From: Levilactobacillus bambusae
Lineage (GTDB): Bacteria; Bacillota; Bacilli; Lactobacillales; Lactobacillaceae
Direction of reading: 5' to 3'
Assembly (NCBI RefSeq): GCF_003124125.1
Contig: NZ_QCXQ01000001.1
Span: 124,001-188,000, forward strand
DNA length: 64,000 nucleotides
Shown: in pieces, positions 26,982 to 37,474 of the stretch
Numbering within the stretch: the stretch's first letter is position 1
Layout of the letters: every line of letters begins with the position of its first letter
Notes under the pieces: model-generated
Told to the model about the DNA's origin: nothing
The model's database searches: none
The model's input: the letters and a program-made list of their open reading frames with translations, nothing else
Made by a program: the position numbers and the translations under genes

Positions 26982-27824
26982 TTAAGCGTTAAACAGAATT
27001 TGGTCAACGGCTGTCCCGTAAGTTTCACCAAATAGGTTCAAGTGGACAAGTAAGTAGTAGAGCTGATACCAGGGAAGCCGGTCTTCGTAGCCGGCGCTTA
27101 ACGGGTAGGTATCCGTATATCCCTGATAAAACCCGGCACTAAACCCACCAAAAATAGTCGTCATGGCAAGGTCAAATTCTCGGTCCCCGTACAAAACGTC
27201 TGGATCAATCAGTGCGGGTGTGCCGTCAGCCGTGAACATATAGTTGCCCGACCATAAATCACCATGTAGCAGGGATGGCTTAATGGTTCGGTGCTTGGTG
27301 TAGGATAAAAAGTCCGCTCGGAGCTGCTGGTATGCTGCTTCCCGCTTCTCCGACCAGTAACCGTTTTGCTTGGCTAGTAAAACGAGGGGATCCAAGCGCT
27401 GTTGGGTGTAAAAGGTTCCCCAGTCTGACTGCCAAGTATTAATCTTGGGAATTCGAGCGTCCAGTTCATCATGATCAAACCCAAAGTAGCTGTTGTGAAC
27501 CTGGTGGATATGGGCGACCGTTTGGCCTAACCGGTATTGGCTACCCGAGCCACTAGCCAGCCACTCCAAAATCAGAAAGGCATTGCCATTGATTTCTCCG
27601 GTTGCAACAACGCCGGGCACTAAGGCGACCTTACCGATTAGATTAAGGCCATCGACTTCGTGCTGGTAAAAGGCTTGGGGCTTACCCGGTTGGACTAACA
27701 AAAAGTAGTCGTGTTGGTTAGCCACCAGGTGAAACGCTAAGTTGATATCGCCACCCTTAACCGGTTCGATGGTGGTGACATCGGATAAGGGAAGTTTGGT
27801 AAACCATTCGTTTGAAAGGGTCAT
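26982..27824 (-). CDS. Fructosamine kinase family protein
   Basis: A 280-residue protein of the fructosamine/ketosamine kinase family, with a choline-kinase-like fold. The N-terminal part has GGDINLAFHL and LLVQPGK. The catalytic loop LLHGDLWSGNYMF with Asp lies near residue 195, and ALIDPDVLYGDREFDLAM is the metal-binding DP segment. Bacterial members phosphorylate sugars linked to amines and so start deglycation. The exact substrate is unknown. It lies 12 nt downstream of the amidase gene and is probably co-transcribed with it. Confidence 0.9.
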   Translation of the reverse strand: MTLSNEWFTKLPLSDVTTIEPVKGGDINLAFHLVANQHDYFLLVQPGKPQAFYQHEVDGLNLIGKVALVPGVVATGEINGNAFLILEWLASGSGSQYRLGQTVAHIHQVHNSYFGFDHDELDARIPKINTWQSDWGTFYTQQRLDPLVLLAKQNGYWSEKREAAYQQLRADFLSYTKHRTIKPSLLHGDLWSGNYMFTADGTPALIDPDVLYGDREFDLAMTTIFGGFSAGFYQGYTDTYPLSAGYEDRLPWYQLYYLLVHLNLFGETYGTAVDQILFNA

Positions 27825-27836
27825 TCATATCGCATC

Positions 27837-28682
27837 CTATTCATTAAAGTAATGTTTTAAGCCAGCCGTAACATCTTTTGCGACCAACCGTTGGTATTCG
27901 GGGTCTTCAATGGATTTGAAGTCGTGCTTGTTGTTAATGTAACCCATCTCTAACAAAATTGCGGGTCGTGAGTTGTCCCGAATCACCTCAAAGTTACCAA
28001 ATTTAATCCCCCGGTTACTTAGGCCGACGTTCGTTAATTGATCAGAAATATCGGTTGCTAGGGCCATGGAGGTCTTTTTATGGTAGTAATAGGTCGTATG
28101 ACCAGAGGCAGAATTATTCGTTGGGGATGAATCAAAGTGGAAGCTAATAAAGGCGTCGGCGTTTAGATCATCGGCCAATTGCGGTCGGGCGGCTAACCCC
28201 ACGTATTGATCGGTATCCCGGGTAAGAACAACGCGAGCCCCAGCCGCCCGTAACTGTTTGGCCGTTGCCTGAACCATTTTTAGGGTGTACGTTTTTTCAT
28301 CGTGCTTATGGTTGGCAGTGAGGGCGCCCGAATCACTGCCGCCGTGACCAGCGTCTAATACAATGGTGGCTTCGGATAGGTTAGTTGCCTTTTTCACCGT
28401 TGCGTTAGGGCCAACTAGCCAGCTGGCTACCCAGCCAAAGTGGTTTTGACTATCCCGGACGTGGTACCAGTTGTCCTTTCGGTTGAGAATGGTGAGCCGG
28501 GAATTCTTTTTGACCTGGGTGGTTGTCCGGTAGGTTAAGCCAGGACCAGTCCGTAGGTTGAGGTCGCTTACCGAAGCGACGACGGAGTTTTGCCGGAGCA
28601 GGCCGAATAACAAGCCTAAAAAAACGGCGATTAAGATAAGGCATACGGTTAGGCCGCGCCACCGAAACGATTTAACAGACAT
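27837..28682 (-). CDS. N-acetylmuramoyl-L-alanine amidase with SH3b domain
   Basis: A cell-wall hydrolase of 281 residues. It has an N-terminal membrane anchor or signal segment (about 9-30), a bacterial SH3 domain (about 35-95: LNLRTGPGLTYRTTTQV, GWVASWL) and an Amidase_3 domain. The zinc/catalytic motifs are VLDAGHGGSDSGAL, SFHFDSS and LLEMGYINN. It cleaves the bond between MurNAc and L-Ala. The ATG at 28682, 7 nt after AAGGAG, is chosen over TTG 28688. Confidence 0.94.
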   Translation of the reverse strand: MSVKSFRWRGLTVCLILIAVFLGLLFGLLRQNSVVASVSDLNLRTGPGLTYRTTTQVKKNSRLTILNRKDNWYHVRDSQNHFGWVASWLVGPNATVKKATNLSEATIVLDAGHGGSDSGALTANHKHDEKTYTLKMVQATAKQLRAAGARVVLTRDTDQYVGLAARPQLADDLNADAFISFHFDSSPTNNSASGHTTYYYHKKTSMALATDISDQLTNVGLSNRGIKFGNFEVIRDNSRPAILLEMGYINNKHDFKSIEDPEYQRLVAKDVTAGLKHYFNE

Positions 28683-28796
28683 GATCAAACTCCTTTGGTT
28701 AAGTTATCAGCTATTATAACACGTGGGAAAGCCCGTCAAACCAAAGATTTAGTCTTGACAATTAAGAAACGATTTTGTAAGCTAACATATAGTTAA

Positions 28797-29005
28797 ATAG
28801 ACCGCCACAGAGAAAGACCAGTAGCGTGAAACGGCCCACAGAGAAACCCCGGTAGGTGCAAGGGGCTGGCTAAGTTGAACGCCAAGACACTTTTGAGGCT
28901 AATGGCCAACCGCCATTCGTTTGCAACGTTATCCTGCAAGAAAAGAATTACTTAAAGGTGGTACCGTGCAAATTGCGCCCTTGTCAGTGGACAGGGGTGC
29001 TTTTT
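28797..29005 (+). promoter_or_regulatory. T-box riboswitch of hisS-aspS
   Basis: A tRNA-sensing leader. Stem I contains the AGTA motif (28820-28823) and CACAGAGA-type repeats. The specifier loop lies between helix strands ACGC (28879-28882) and CTTTT (28890-28894) and reads CAAGACA, with GAC (Asp) at 28886-28888 in the normal register. CAC (His) overlaps at 28888-28890. The T-box core AAAGGTGGTACCGTG is at 28954-28968. The terminator GCGCCCTTGTC/GACAGGGGTGC with five T is at 28975-29005. A TTGACA at 28755-28760 is the probable -35. Confidence 0.93.
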
Positions 29006-29043
29006 ATTTGGTTTGTGGTAGTTAAAAGAAAGAGGGAACCTTC

Positions 29044-30339
29044 ATGCGTTATCAACGTCCAAAGGGAACGGCCGATATTTTACCCGGCGATTCCGAACTC
29101 TGGCAATTTGTTGAATCCACGGCTCGGGCAATTTTTAGAACCTATCGGTATCAAGAAATCCGGACCCCAATGTTTGAAAGCTACGACGTTTTCTCCCGGA
29201 CTTCCGGGGATACTTCGGATATTGTTACTAAAGAAATGTACGATTTTATGGATAAGGGGGATCGACACCTCGCGCTTAGACCAGAAGGGACTGCAGGTGT
29301 TGTGCGGGCCTTTATCGAAAATAAGCTTTACGGTCCAGAAACCCAGAAACCCTATAAAGTCTATTACATGGGACCGATGTTTCGGTATGAACGGCCTCAA
29401 TCCGGTCGGCAGCGGCAGTTTCATCAAATTGGGGTGGAAGCCTTTGGCAGTGATGATCCAGCCCTAGACGTTGAAGTCATTGCGATGGGGATGCAACTGT
29501 TAAATGAACTGGGCCTTCATGACCTAAAGCTAGTCATCAACACCCTTGGGGATGCGGATACCCGGGAAAATTACCGTCAAGCCCTCATTAACTTCCTGGA
29601 ACCCCACTTTGATGAATTAAGCGAGGATTCACAGAATCGGTTACACAAGAATCCGTTACGGGTTCTTGACAGTAAGGATCCAAAGGACCAGGAGTTTGTG
29701 GCGGATGCGCCATCCATTTTAGACTTCTTAACGTCGGAAGCCCGGTCGCATTTTGATCAGGTTGAAGCAACTCTGACAGCATTAGGAATTGACTTTACCG
29801 TTGACCCTGATATGGTTCGGGGATTAGATTATTATAACCATACTATCTTTGAAATTATGTCCAACTCAAAATCCCTCGGTGAGGGATATACCACCGTTTT
29901 AGCGGGCGGTCGTTATAACGGTTTGGTTGAGGAACTCGGCGGCCCAGAGATGGCCGGCGTTGGGTTTGGAATGGGAATTGAACGGGTTGTGCTTCTGATG
30001 AAAGACGCCGGGGTTACCCTCCCAGAGTTAGACCAGCTGGATGTTTACGTGGTTGGAATTACTGAAGATACAAGTGCAATGACGCTTCAACTGACGGAAG
30101 CGGTTCGGCAGGCTGGGATGACGGCTGACAGAGATTACCTCGGTCGAAAGGCCAAAGCCCAGTTTAAAACGGCGAATAAGCAGAACGCTCGGTACACGAT
30201 GACCGTTGGGGACGTTGAACTGGAAAATCGCACGGTGAACCTTAAGTTAATGGCAACCGGTGAAGAAATTATTGTGCCAGTCGACGCCGTCTTTGCCGAT
30301 TTCAACCGGGTTTTAAGCGACTTTGCGGACGAAGAATAG
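29044..30339 (+). CDS. hisS: Histidine--tRNA ligase
   Basis: Class II HisRS of 431 residues. It has the family start [12 protein letters not shown], motif 2 [21 protein letters not shown], the histidine-binding [11 protein letters not shown] near 260 and motif 3 [12 protein letters not shown]. The C-terminal anticodon domain follows. GAGGGAACC upstream of the ATG. First gene of the T-box operon, 12 nt before aspS. Confidence 0.97.
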   Translation: MRYQRPKGTADILPGDSELWQFVESTARAIFRTYRYQEIRTPMFESYDVFSRTSGDTSDIVTKEMYDFMDKGDRHLALRPEGTAGVVRAFIENKLYGPETQKPYKVYYMGPMFRYERPQSGRQRQFHQIGVEAFGSDDPALDVEVIAMGMQLLNELGLHDLKLVINTLGDADTRENYRQALINFLEPHFDELSEDSQNRLHKNPLRVLDSKDPKDQEFVADAPSILDFLTSEARSHFDQVEATLTALGIDFTVDPDMVRGLDYYNHTIFEIMSNSKSLGEGYTTVLAGGRYNGLVEELGGPEMAGVGFGMGIERVVLLMKDAGVTLPELDQLDVYVVGITEDTSAMTLQLTEAVRQAGMTADRDYLGRKAKAQFKTANKQNARYTMTVGDVELENRTVNLKLMATGEEIIVPVDAVFADFNRVLSDFADEE

Positions 30340-30351
30340 AGGAGGAAGAAC

Positions 30352-32148
30352 ATGGAACGCACAACTTATTGTGGGTTGGTTACCGAAGATTATTTAGATC
30401 AGGAAGTAACCTTAAAGGGCTGGGTCCAGAAACGCCGGGACTTAGGCAGCTTAATTTTTATTGATTTACGGGACCGGGCTGGCATTGTTCAGTTAGTCTT
30501 TAGCGAGGAATTTGATCGGCGGGCGTTAGAAGTCGCCGAAAAGCTAAGAAACGAATACGTCATTGAGGTTAAGGGGACGGTCGTTGCCCGATCAGAACGT
30601 GAAGTTAATCCCGACATGAAAACGGGAAAGATTGAGGTTCGGGTCAATGAGGTTCACCTGCTCAACAAATCAAAGACAACTCCGTTTGCGATTCAGGACA
30701 ACGTTGATGTTTCCGATGAACTTCGGCTGAAGTATCGGTACCTCGATTTACGACGGCCAGAAATGCAGCGAAATATTCAACTCAGGAGCCGAATTACCCA
30801 CTCCGTTCATAGTTACTTTGACGAACAAGGGTTTATCGACATTGAAACTCCGGATCTAACTAAGTCAACGCCGGAAGGGGCACGGGACTACTTGGTTCCA
30901 TCCCGGATTTACCCGGGTCACTTTTATGCGCTTCCCCAGTCCCCCCAGTTATTTAAACAACTATTGATGGGGGCGGGGTTTGACCGTTACTATCAATTAG
31001 CCCGTTGTTTCCGGGACGAGGACTTGCGGGGAGACCGGCAGCCCGAATTTACCCAGATTGATATGGAAACGTCATTTCTTACCGCTGAAGAAATTCAGGA
31101 AATTACCGAAGGCTTAATTGCTAAGGTGATGAAGGATACGGTGGACGTTGACGTTACCCTGCCGTTTAAACGGATGGACTGGGATGAATCAATGGCCCGA
31201 TTTGGTACGGATCAACCGGATACGCGGTTTGGTATGGAACTGAAGGATCTTTCTGACCTTATGACCCAGTCAGACTTTAAGGTTTTCCGGGAGGCCTTAT
31301 CGGATGGTGGAGAGGTCAAAGCCATTGCCGTACCAGGTGGCGCAGACTTATACAGCCGGAAAGCCATTGATAAATACGCCGACTACGTTAAACGGTTTGG
31401 AGCCAAAGGGTTAGCCTGGATGAAGGTAACGGATGACGGCTTTAGCGGTCCCGTTGCTAAGTTCTTTAACGAGGGCGACTGGTTCCAACAAATTACCGAA
31501 CGAACGGGAGCCAAAAGCGGTGATTTATTACTGTTTGCTGCCGATTCCAAACGGGTGGTTGCGGGGACGTTGGGTTACCTGCGGACGGCCATTGCTAAGG
31601 AACAAGGCATGATTGATCAATCCAAGTGGAACTTCCTTTGGATCGTTAACTGGCCGTTATTCGATTACGATGTTGACCTTGAACGCTGGGTGCCAGCTCA
31701 TCATCCGTTTACCATGCCTAAGGAAGAGGACGTTCACTACTTAGATGACGGAGAAGATCCCCATAAGGCCTACGCCCAAAGTTATGATATTATCCTAAAC
31801 GGGTTGGAACTCGGGGGCGGATCAATTCGGATTCATACCCGTGAATTACAAGAAAAAATGTTTAAGGCCTTGGGCTTTACGAAGGAACGGGCGGAGGATC
31901 AATTCGGGTTCTTCCTAAATGCGTTAGATTACGGTTTTCCTCCTCACGGTGGGTTAGCCATCGGGTTGGACCGGTTTGCCCGGCTATTAGCCCACGCTGA
32001 GAACATTCGGGATGTTATTGCCTTCCCGAAGAACTCGAAGGCAGCGGAACCAATGACCAATGCGCCAGCCCCAGTATCAAATAAGCAGCTCGAAGATTTG
32101 CACATTAAGGTTGTTGAACCAGAAAAAACGGCCGATAAAGACGAGTAA
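30352..32148 (+). CDS. aspS: Aspartate--tRNA ligase
   Basis: Bacterial-type AspRS of 598 residues. It has an N-terminal OB anticodon domain ([14 protein letters not shown]), motif 1 and the [11 protein letters not shown] segment, motif 2 [19 protein letters not shown], a large GAD insertion and motif 3 [13 protein letters not shown] near 548. It shares the T-box transcript with hisS. The window shows no gatCAB, so whether this enzyme is discriminating cannot be judged here. Confidence 0.97.
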   Translation: MERTTYCGLVTEDYLDQEVTLKGWVQKRRDLGSLIFIDLRDRAGIVQLVFSEEFDRRALEVAEKLRNEYVIEVKGTVVARSEREVNPDMKTGKIEVRVNEVHLLNKSKTTPFAIQDNVDVSDELRLKYRYLDLRRPEMQRNIQLRSRITHSVHSYFDEQGFIDIETPDLTKSTPEGARDYLVPSRIYPGHFYALPQSPQLFKQLLMGAGFDRYYQLARCFRDEDLRGDRQPEFTQIDMETSFLTAEEIQEITEGLIAKVMKDTVDVDVTLPFKRMDWDESMARFGTDQPDTRFGMELKDLSDLMTQSDFKVFREALSDGGEVKAIAVPGGADLYSRKAIDKYADYVKRFGAKGLAWMKVTDDGFSGPVAKFFNEGDWFQQITERTGAKSGDLLLFAADSKRVVAGTLGYLRTAIAKEQGMIDQSKWNFLWIVNWPLFDYDVDLERWVPAHHPFTMPKEEDVHYLDDGEDPHKAYAQSYDIILNGLELGGGSIRIHTRELQEKMFKALGFTKERAEDQFGFFLNALDYGFPPHGGLAIGLDRFARLLAHAENIRDVIAFPKNSKAAEPMTNAPAPVSNKQLEDLHIKVVEPEKTADKDE

Positions 32149-32155
32149 CCTAACA

Positions 32156-32203
32156 AACGGGGTGGTACCGGCGGTTTATACCGAACGGTTCACCCCGTTT
32201 TTG
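32156..32203 (+). terminator. Terminator after aspS
   Basis: AACGGGGTG (32156-32164) pairs with CACCCCGTT (32191-32199), with inner ACCG/CGGT pairing and TTTT after the stem. Confidence 0.8.
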
Positions 32204-32223
32204 TGGTTTCAAACCGCGTGAAA

Positions 32224-32232
32224 TGTTATACT
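32224..32232 (+). promoter_or_regulatory. Extended -10 promoter of the yitT-like gene
   Basis: TGTTATACT is an extended -10 (TGnTATACT). No good -35 box is present at 17 bp. The leader to the ATG is about 40 nt. Confidence 0.45.
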
Positions 32233-32276
32233 AAACTGCGAATTTAAAACAAATGAAATAAGGAGCAAGCTTGTTC

Positions 32277-33152
32277 ATGGAAACTATTCGTCAAATGAGA
32301 AGACGCAACGATTATTTATCTAAGGTATCCGCGGCCTTGCTCTATGCCGTTTGTGTGTCAATTGCGGTGAACTTTTTTTGGACCCCGGGCCATATTTACT
32401 CATCGGGGATTACGGGGTTAGCGCAATTAGTCGACACGATTTCAAACCGGGTCGGACCGGTACATATCCCGGTCGCCGCGGGGCTATTTATTTTCAACGT
32501 GCCGATGTTTATCATCGGCTGGCGTCGAATTGGCCACACCTTTACGGTATTTACGTTTATTTCGGTTCTGTTTGCGTCCATTGGAATTCGGCTGCTGCAC
32601 CCGGTTTCGGTGATTCATGATCCGTTAATCTGTGCCATTTTTGGTAGTGCGTTGAACGGCTTTGGAACGGGATTTGCGTTAAGAAGCGGGATCTCCACTG
32701 GGGGTCTTGATATCTTAGGGATTGTGATTCAACGCAAAACGGGCCATAGCATCGGACGGATTAATTTGACGTTTAATATCTTTATTATTATCGCTGCCGG
32801 ATTTGCCTATGGCTGGCCGTATGCGCTTTATTCAGCGTTAGGGTTAGTGGTCAACTCCCGGGTGATGAATTTAACTTATACGCGACAGCAGCGGCTCCAA
32901 GTAATGATTATTACTAGCCGCCCTAAAACCGTTATTGATAGCGTTCAAAATCACCTTCGCCGGGGAATTACCATCATCCACGACGCGGAGGGAGCTTATA
33001 AGCACGACTCAAAAACCATTCTTATTACAGCCATTTCGCGTTACGAAATGGGCGCCCTAGAAGAAGCAATGGATGAAGCGGATCCGCATGCCTTTGTTAG
33101 CATGACGCCCATTACTAAAATTTTAGGGCACTTCTACGAACCTAAGCTCTGA
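32277..33152 (+). CDS. YitT family membrane protein (DUF161/DUF2179)
   Basis: A 291-residue protein with about five membrane helices in the first 190 residues and a soluble C-terminal domain (RPKTVIDSVQNHLRRGITIIHDAEGAYKH, about 215-285) typical of YitT proteins. The molecular function is unknown. ATG 32277 or TTG 32271 could start it. Its own terminator follows (33180-33219), so it is probably not in the teichoic acid operon downstream. Confidence 0.88.
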   Translation: METIRQMRRRNDYLSKVSAALLYAVCVSIAVNFFWTPGHIYSSGITGLAQLVDTISNRVGPVHIPVAAGLFIFNVPMFIIGWRRIGHTFTVFTFISVLFASIGIRLLHPVSVIHDPLICAIFGSALNGFGTGFALRSGISTGGLDILGIVIQRKTGHSIGRINLTFNIFIIIAAGFAYGWPYALYSALGLVVNSRVMNLTYTRQQRLQVMIITSRPKTVIDSVQNHLRRGITIIHDAEGAYKHDSKTILITAISRYEMGALEEAMDEADPHAFVSMTPITKILGHFYEPKL

Positions 33153-33179
33153 TTTAAACTAGAATAACTGATTGATTTT

Positions 33180-33219
33180 GGAATCTCTGACGACTTATCA
33201 CGGGGTTCCTTTTATTTTT
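33180..33219 (+). terminator. Terminator after the yitT-like gene
   Basis: GGAATCTC (33180-33187) pairs with GGGGTTCC through some G-T pairs, followed by TTTTATTTTTATT. Confidence 0.65.
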
Positions 33220-33268
33220 ATTAAGGTCCCAGAAAGTTTTTGAAAGAGCTGGCGTGACTGGTCTGATG

Positions 33269-33277
33269 TGGTATAAT
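33269..33277 (+). promoter_or_regulatory. Extended -10 promoter of the glycerophosphotransferase cluster
   Basis: TGGTATAAT is a full extended -10 upstream of the 33324 gene. No convincing -35 box is seen at standard spacing. Confidence 0.5.
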
Positions 33278-33323
33278 TTTGTCGTTGTGTTTTAAAAATA
33301 AATGATTTGTTTGGTGGTCAAAC

Positions 33324-34472
33324 GTGAAGAGGATATACTTATGGCTTGTTCGATTGGTCTCAAGCCTTAATCGCTTCAAGAAAAAGAAAAATATGGTCTA
33401 CTTGATGAGCTTTGGCAATAATTTGGGGTTGATTAAAGCCTTTCAAGATCAAATGCCGGAGGGCAGTGAACTGATCGTTTTTTACCGGCCTAATACCGAG
33501 GCGGAAGCAACCGAATTAGCCGCATACGGGGTTCGAACCATTCCGTTTCGGGATAATATGAACTTTGTCTTAAATGGGTTGCCGTTATTAATGACGGCTC
33601 GGGTACTGTTTTGTGATAACTACTACGCCTTTTTGGGCGGGCTGGCCCATCCGCATAAGATGCGAATTGTTCAGTTATGGCATGCCAACGGGGCCATTAA
33701 GCAGTTCGGCTGGGAAGATCCGGCAACGTCAACGCGTTCTTCTGCTGATCAACGGCGGTTCCAAGCGGTTTATGACCAGTTTGACGAGTACGTTGTGGCC
33801 TCTAAAATGATGGCCCGGGTCTTCGAAAACAGTTACCACGTGCCGGCAAGCCGGATGGAATATTTGGGGTACCCCCGGTCAGATCGATTATTTAACGCGA
33901 AATGGCGTAAACGGGCTCAAAAACGGGTTTACCGGTTAGCGCCAGAACTGAAGGGCCGTCGGGTGCTTCTCTATGCGCCAACCTACCGAGAGGGAATTAC
34001 ATACCATGCCCCTAAGGGGATGCGCGAAGCCTTGCTGGCCGATCCCAATGCCATTGCGGTGGTTAAGCTACACCCGCTCTTAACCTCGTCACAAGCGCAA
34101 TTAACGTATGAATTTGGGAGCCGGGTTAAATTTTACGACCAGTTAACGACGACTGATTTATTAACGGTTGCCGAAACCGTTGTCACGGACTATTCTTCCG
34201 TTGCGTTTGATTACAGTTTGTTACCCAATGCTCATTCGCTGCTGTTTTTCATGTTTGATTTGGATGACTACCAAAATAATCCGGGAATTCAAAAGGATTT
34301 ACTGGACTGGCTGCCAAGTGAACCGCTAAAGACGGTTGATGATTTGGAGCACGCCGTCGTCTTAGACTCGGCGACGGATTTTAAAGATTTTAATCAAAAT
34401 TGGAACACCTATAACGATGGACACGCCACCAAACGTGTGACTGCCCGCTACTTAGCGTTGCTTCAATCTTAA
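33324..34472 (+). CDS. CDP-glycerol glycerophosphotransferase family protein, TagB-like
   Basis: A 382-residue peripheral membrane enzyme of the Glyphos_transf family, which moves glycerol phosphate from CDP-glycerol onto a lipid-linked acceptor in wall teichoic acid synthesis. Key motifs are QLWHANGAIKQFGW near 115, LLYAPTYREG near 213, VKLHPLL and the CDP-glycerol site VTDYSSVAFDYSLL near 287. The WHANGAIKQFG form is closer to the TagB primase type than to TagF. The GTG start has a weak ribosome binding site. It leads a set with a permease and a second transferase. Confidence 0.88.
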   Translation: MKRIYLWLVRLVSSLNRFKKKKNMVYLMSFGNNLGLIKAFQDQMPEGSELIVFYRPNTEAEATELAAYGVRTIPFRDNMNFVLNGLPLLMTARVLFCDNYYAFLGGLAHPHKMRIVQLWHANGAIKQFGWEDPATSTRSSADQRRFQAVYDQFDEYVVASKMMARVFENSYHVPASRMEYLGYPRSDRLFNAKWRKRAQKRVYRLAPELKGRRVLLYAPTYREGITYHAPKGMREALLADPNAIAVVKLHPLLTSSQAQLTYEFGSRVKFYDQLTTTDLLTVAETVVTDYSSVAFDYSLLPNAHSLLFFMFDLDDYQNNPGIQKDLLDWLPSEPLKTVDDLEHAVVLDSATDFKDFNQNWNTYNDGHATKRVTARYLALLQS

Positions 34473-34485
34473 AGGAGTGCATGTT

Positions 34486-35295
34486 TTGAAAGAGGTTAAA
34501 ACTCTATTTAAAGAGCAATTTGAAAATTTAGGGATTATTTTTCGGATTTCACGCTATTCGGATAAGTCCCAGTACCAGAGCCACTACTTGGGATTGGTAT
34601 GGCAATACCTGTACCCCTTAATTCAAATTGCCATTTACTGGTTGGTTTTTGGGATCGGTCTGAAGAGCGGGAACAACATGAACGGGATTTCTTACCTCCC
34701 GTGGATGGTGATCGGGTATACCGTTTGGTTTTACATGAACCGTGTGACCCTGGATGGATCTAAGAGTATTACCAGCCGGGTCGGGATGGTTTCTAAGATG
34801 AAATTCCCGATGTCGGTTCTGCCAACGATTAAGCTGGTTAGTAATTTAAGCTCATTTTGGACCATGTTGGTTTTCTCGATTTTTGTTGGATTATTGAATG
34901 GGATCTACCCATCCTTGATGTGGATTCAATGGATTTATTACTTTGTTGCCATGCTCATTTTCCTACTTGCCTTGGGGATCTTTAACTCGGCGGTTACCAT
35001 TTTAATTCGGGATTGGCACATTATGCTGCAATCACTCATGCGGGTCCTTTTCTACATGTCCGGGGTGCTATTTAACTTTGAAACGACGGCTTTTCCCGCA
35101 CCATTCGTCCGTCTGTTGCAGCTAAATCCGTTTTATTACATTATCTCGGGATTCCGGGAGTCCTTCCTGAACGAAACTTGGTTCTGGGATCGCCCCGTGT
35201 TAACCCTTGAATTCTGGGCCTTCACCCTGTTCTTTTTACTGGTGGGGTCCCACCTGCACTATAAATTCAGATCCCGGTTTATGGATCTTATCTAA
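34486..35295 (+). CDS. Teichoic acid ABC transporter permease, TagG-like
   Basis: A 269-residue ABC-2 type permease with about six membrane helices. The N-terminal amphipathic segment has SQYQSHYLGLVWQYLYPLIQI, and the C-terminal QLNPFYYIISGFRESFL is seen in TagG and polysaccharide exporters. It would carry lipid-linked teichoic acid out of the cell with a TagH ATPase. No ABC ATPase gene is found anywhere in the window, so the partner must be elsewhere. The start is TTG 34486, 8 nt after AAAGGAG, not GTG 34477, which overlaps that site. Confidence 0.88.
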   Translation: MKEVKTLFKEQFENLGIIFRISRYSDKSQYQSHYLGLVWQYLYPLIQIAIYWLVFGIGLKSGNNMNGISYLPWMVIGYTVWFYMNRVTLDGSKSITSRVGMVSKMKFPMSVLPTIKLVSNLSSFWTMLVFSIFVGLLNGIYPSLMWIQWIYYFVAMLIFLLALGIFNSAVTILIRDWHIMLQSLMRVLFYMSGVLFNFETTAFPAPFVRLLQLNPFYYIISGFRESFLNETWFWDRPVLTLEFWAFTLFFLLVGSHLHYKFRSRFMDLI

Positions 35296-35319
35296 TCAAG
35301 CGAAGGGAGTGGTTTGGTT

Positions 35320-36546
35320 GTGACGAGTCTTAAGGAAAAACTTGTCCAATCAATTAAACTCATCATTCGCGGTGGGCTCATCGTGCTAAACGATGGGCTT
35401 ATTTTATTCCCCGTAAAAAAACGGCGCATCGTGTTTGAGAGTTTTAACGGTAAGGACATTAACGATAATCCGGCGGCAATTTATCGCCAACTGGTTAATT
35501 CGAATTCCCAGTACCGGGAGACGGCATACTTTAGCGTTAAGCCAAGTGTTTATGCGGACCTCGTGCGACAGTATCCGGAGATAAAGATTGTGAAACGGTT
35601 TCACCTGAAGTGGGTGTTTTTAATGGCCCGAAGCGAGTTTTGGGTGTTTAATTCCCGACTTCCTGGCTGGTGGAAAAAGAACCGGGACACCCGCTACCTC
35701 CAAACGTGGCATGGTACCCCCCTGAAGAAACTAGCGGGAGACATCGCAACCGTTGCAATTCCTGGCACGACCACGCAACAGTACCACCAAGACTTTGCCA
35801 CCGAGGCCAACCGGTGGGACTACTTAATTGCCCCAAACCCGTACTCGGAAACGATTTTTCGGCGGGCATTTAAATTTCATAATGAAATTCTGGAAATTGG
35901 TTACCCGAGAAACGATGTCCTCATTACGCAGGATCGGCCGGATCGGGTCGGAGAATTAAAGTTGAAATTAGTGGGGAACGACCAGGCGACCGTTATTTTA
36001 TACGCGCCGACTTGGCGGGACGACGAGGCCATTAGCGAGGGCCGATACCAGTTCGACTTACCGTTTGACCTGGCCCGGTTTTTTGACCACGTTAGTGAGG
36101 ACACGGTCTTAGTGATTCGGCCGCACTACTTAGTTCGTGATCGTATTGATATTTCGGGGTATGAAGATCGAGTCAAAGTATTGGCAGATGAAGACATCTC
36201 TGACCTCTATCTGATTGCCGACCTGTTAATCACGGATTATTCCTCCGTGATGTTTGATTACGCGAATTTAAAGCGGCCAATGCTATTTTACGCGTACGAC
36301 CTAGAGCACTACCGTGATGAACTGCGGGGCTTTTACTTTGATTATGAGGAACATGTTCCGGGTCCGTTAGTTACGGCTGAACCCGCGTTGTTGAAGGCTC
36401 TTGATGAATTTACCGCAACCGGTAACTTTAAGGCGTACCGTTCCAAACAGCGGGCGTTTTACGAGCAATTCTGCTGCTGGGAAAAGGGAATGGCCAGCCA
36501 AGCAGTAGTTGATTTAATCCACGATAAGGAGAGGGAAAATGACTGA
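35320..36546 (+). CDS. CDP-glycerol glycerophosphotransferase family protein, TagF-like
   Basis: A 408-residue second member of the Glyphos_transf family. Motifs are [20 protein letters not shown] at the N-terminus, [14 protein letters not shown] near 130, [11 protein letters not shown] near 225, VIRPHYLV and [15 protein letters not shown] near 303. The WHGTPLKK form is that of TagF-type polymerases, but the protein lacks the long extra N-terminal domain of B. subtilis TagF. GTG 35320 (10 nt from AAGGGAG) or TTG 35314 could start it. Its end overlaps nfo. Confidence 0.88.
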   Translation: MTSLKEKLVQSIKLIIRGGLIVLNDGLILFPVKKRRIVFESFNGKDINDNPAAIYRQLVNSNSQYRETAYFSVKPSVYADLVRQYPEIKIVKRFHLKWVFLMARSEFWVFNSRLPGWWKKNRDTRYLQTWHGTPLKKLAGDIATVAIPGTTTQQYHQDFATEANRWDYLIAPNPYSETIFRRAFKFHNEILEIGYPRNDVLITQDRPDRVGELKLKLVGNDQATVILYAPTWRDDEAISEGRYQFDLPFDLARFFDHVSEDTVLVIRPHYLVRDRIDISGYEDRVKVLADEDISDLYLIADLLITDYSSVMFDYANLKRPMLFYAYDLEHYRDELRGFYFDYEEHVPGPLVTAEPALLKALDEFTATGNFKAYRSKQRAFYEQFCCWEKGMASQAVVDLIHDKEREND

Positions 36547-37471
36547 ATTATTAATTGGATCCCACGTTAGTATGAAGGGTAAGCCGATGCTGCTAGGTTC
36601 AGCAGAGGAAGCCGAATCGTTTGATGAATCCACCTTTATGGTTTATACGGGGGCTCCGCAAAATACAAGACGAAAACCCATTTCAGAATTAAATGCGGCC
36701 GCCGGGCAAGATTACATGAAGGAACACGGAATTGAGTCCGTCGTGGTTCACGCTCCCTACGTCGTCAACTTAGGGAATACCTATAAACCCGAAAACTTTA
36801 AGTTTGCGATTCAATTTTTAACGGAGGAGGTCCAGCGGGCTCAAGCGATTGGAGCCCAACAAATCGTCCTCCACCCGGGTGCTCACGTGGGGGCCGGAGA
36901 TGAGGCCGCCCTAGATAAAATTATTGAGGGGTTAAACCGAATTCTTACCCCAAATCAAACCGCACAGATTGCACTAGAGACCATGGCTGGCAAGGGAACT
37001 GAAGTGGGGCGGACCTTTGAACAATTAGCCACAATCATTGCCGGCGTGAGCGAAAATGATAAACTGAGTGTGTGCTTTGATACTTGCCATACGAGTGATG
37101 CTGGTTATCCAATTAAGGATGATTTTGACGGGGTGCTGAATGAATTTGACCACGTCGTTGGATTGGATCGGTTAAAGGTCATCCACCTTAACGATTCCAA
37201 AAATGACCAGGGAAGTCATAAGGACCGGCACGAAAACATTGGGTACGGGACCATCGGATTTGATACTTTAAACCAAATTGCCCACCATCCCCAACTTCGC
37301 GCCGTCCCTAAGTTAATGGAAACACCGCTAATCGTTACGGACGCCGACAAGAAAACGAAGGTAAATCCCCACGGCTATGAAGTGGCCATGCTAAGAAACG
37401 GTCGCTTTAACGCTGATTTAAGGTCAGATGTTGCAGCGGGGGTTCCCGTAGAGGCTTACTTAAACCGCTAG
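36539..37471 (+). CDS. nfo: Deoxyribonuclease IV (endonuclease IV)
   Basis: Nfo is a zinc AP endonuclease of base-excision repair that cuts at abasic sites. The 310-residue TIM-barrel protein has the metal-binding pattern: GSHVSM at the start, [61 protein letters not shown] and METPL. The ATG overlaps the upstream transferase gene by 8 nt, so it is probably carried on the same mRNA without a functional link. Confidence 0.96.
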   Translation: MTELLIGSHVSMKGKPMLLGSAEEAESFDESTFMVYTGAPQNTRRKPISELNAAAGQDYMKEHGIESVVVHAPYVVNLGNTYKPENFKFAIQFLTEEVQRAQAIGAQQIVLHPGAHVGAGDEAALDKIIEGLNRILTPNQTAQIALETMAGKGTEVGRTFEQLATIIAGVSENDKLSVCFDTCHTSDAGYPIKDDFDGVLNEFDHVVGLDRLKVIHLNDSKNDQGSHKDRHENIGYGTIGFDTLNQIAHHPQLRAVPKLMETPLIVTDADKKTKVNPHGYEVAMLRNGRFNADLRSDVAAGVPVEAYLNR

Positions 37472-37474
37472 ACT

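Noticed and set aside
32156-32203. GGTGGTACCG after aspS, identical to the core of a T-box
   Set aside because: It lies inside a simple terminator stem. No stem I, specifier loop or second hairpin is present, and the next gene is not an amino-acid gene.
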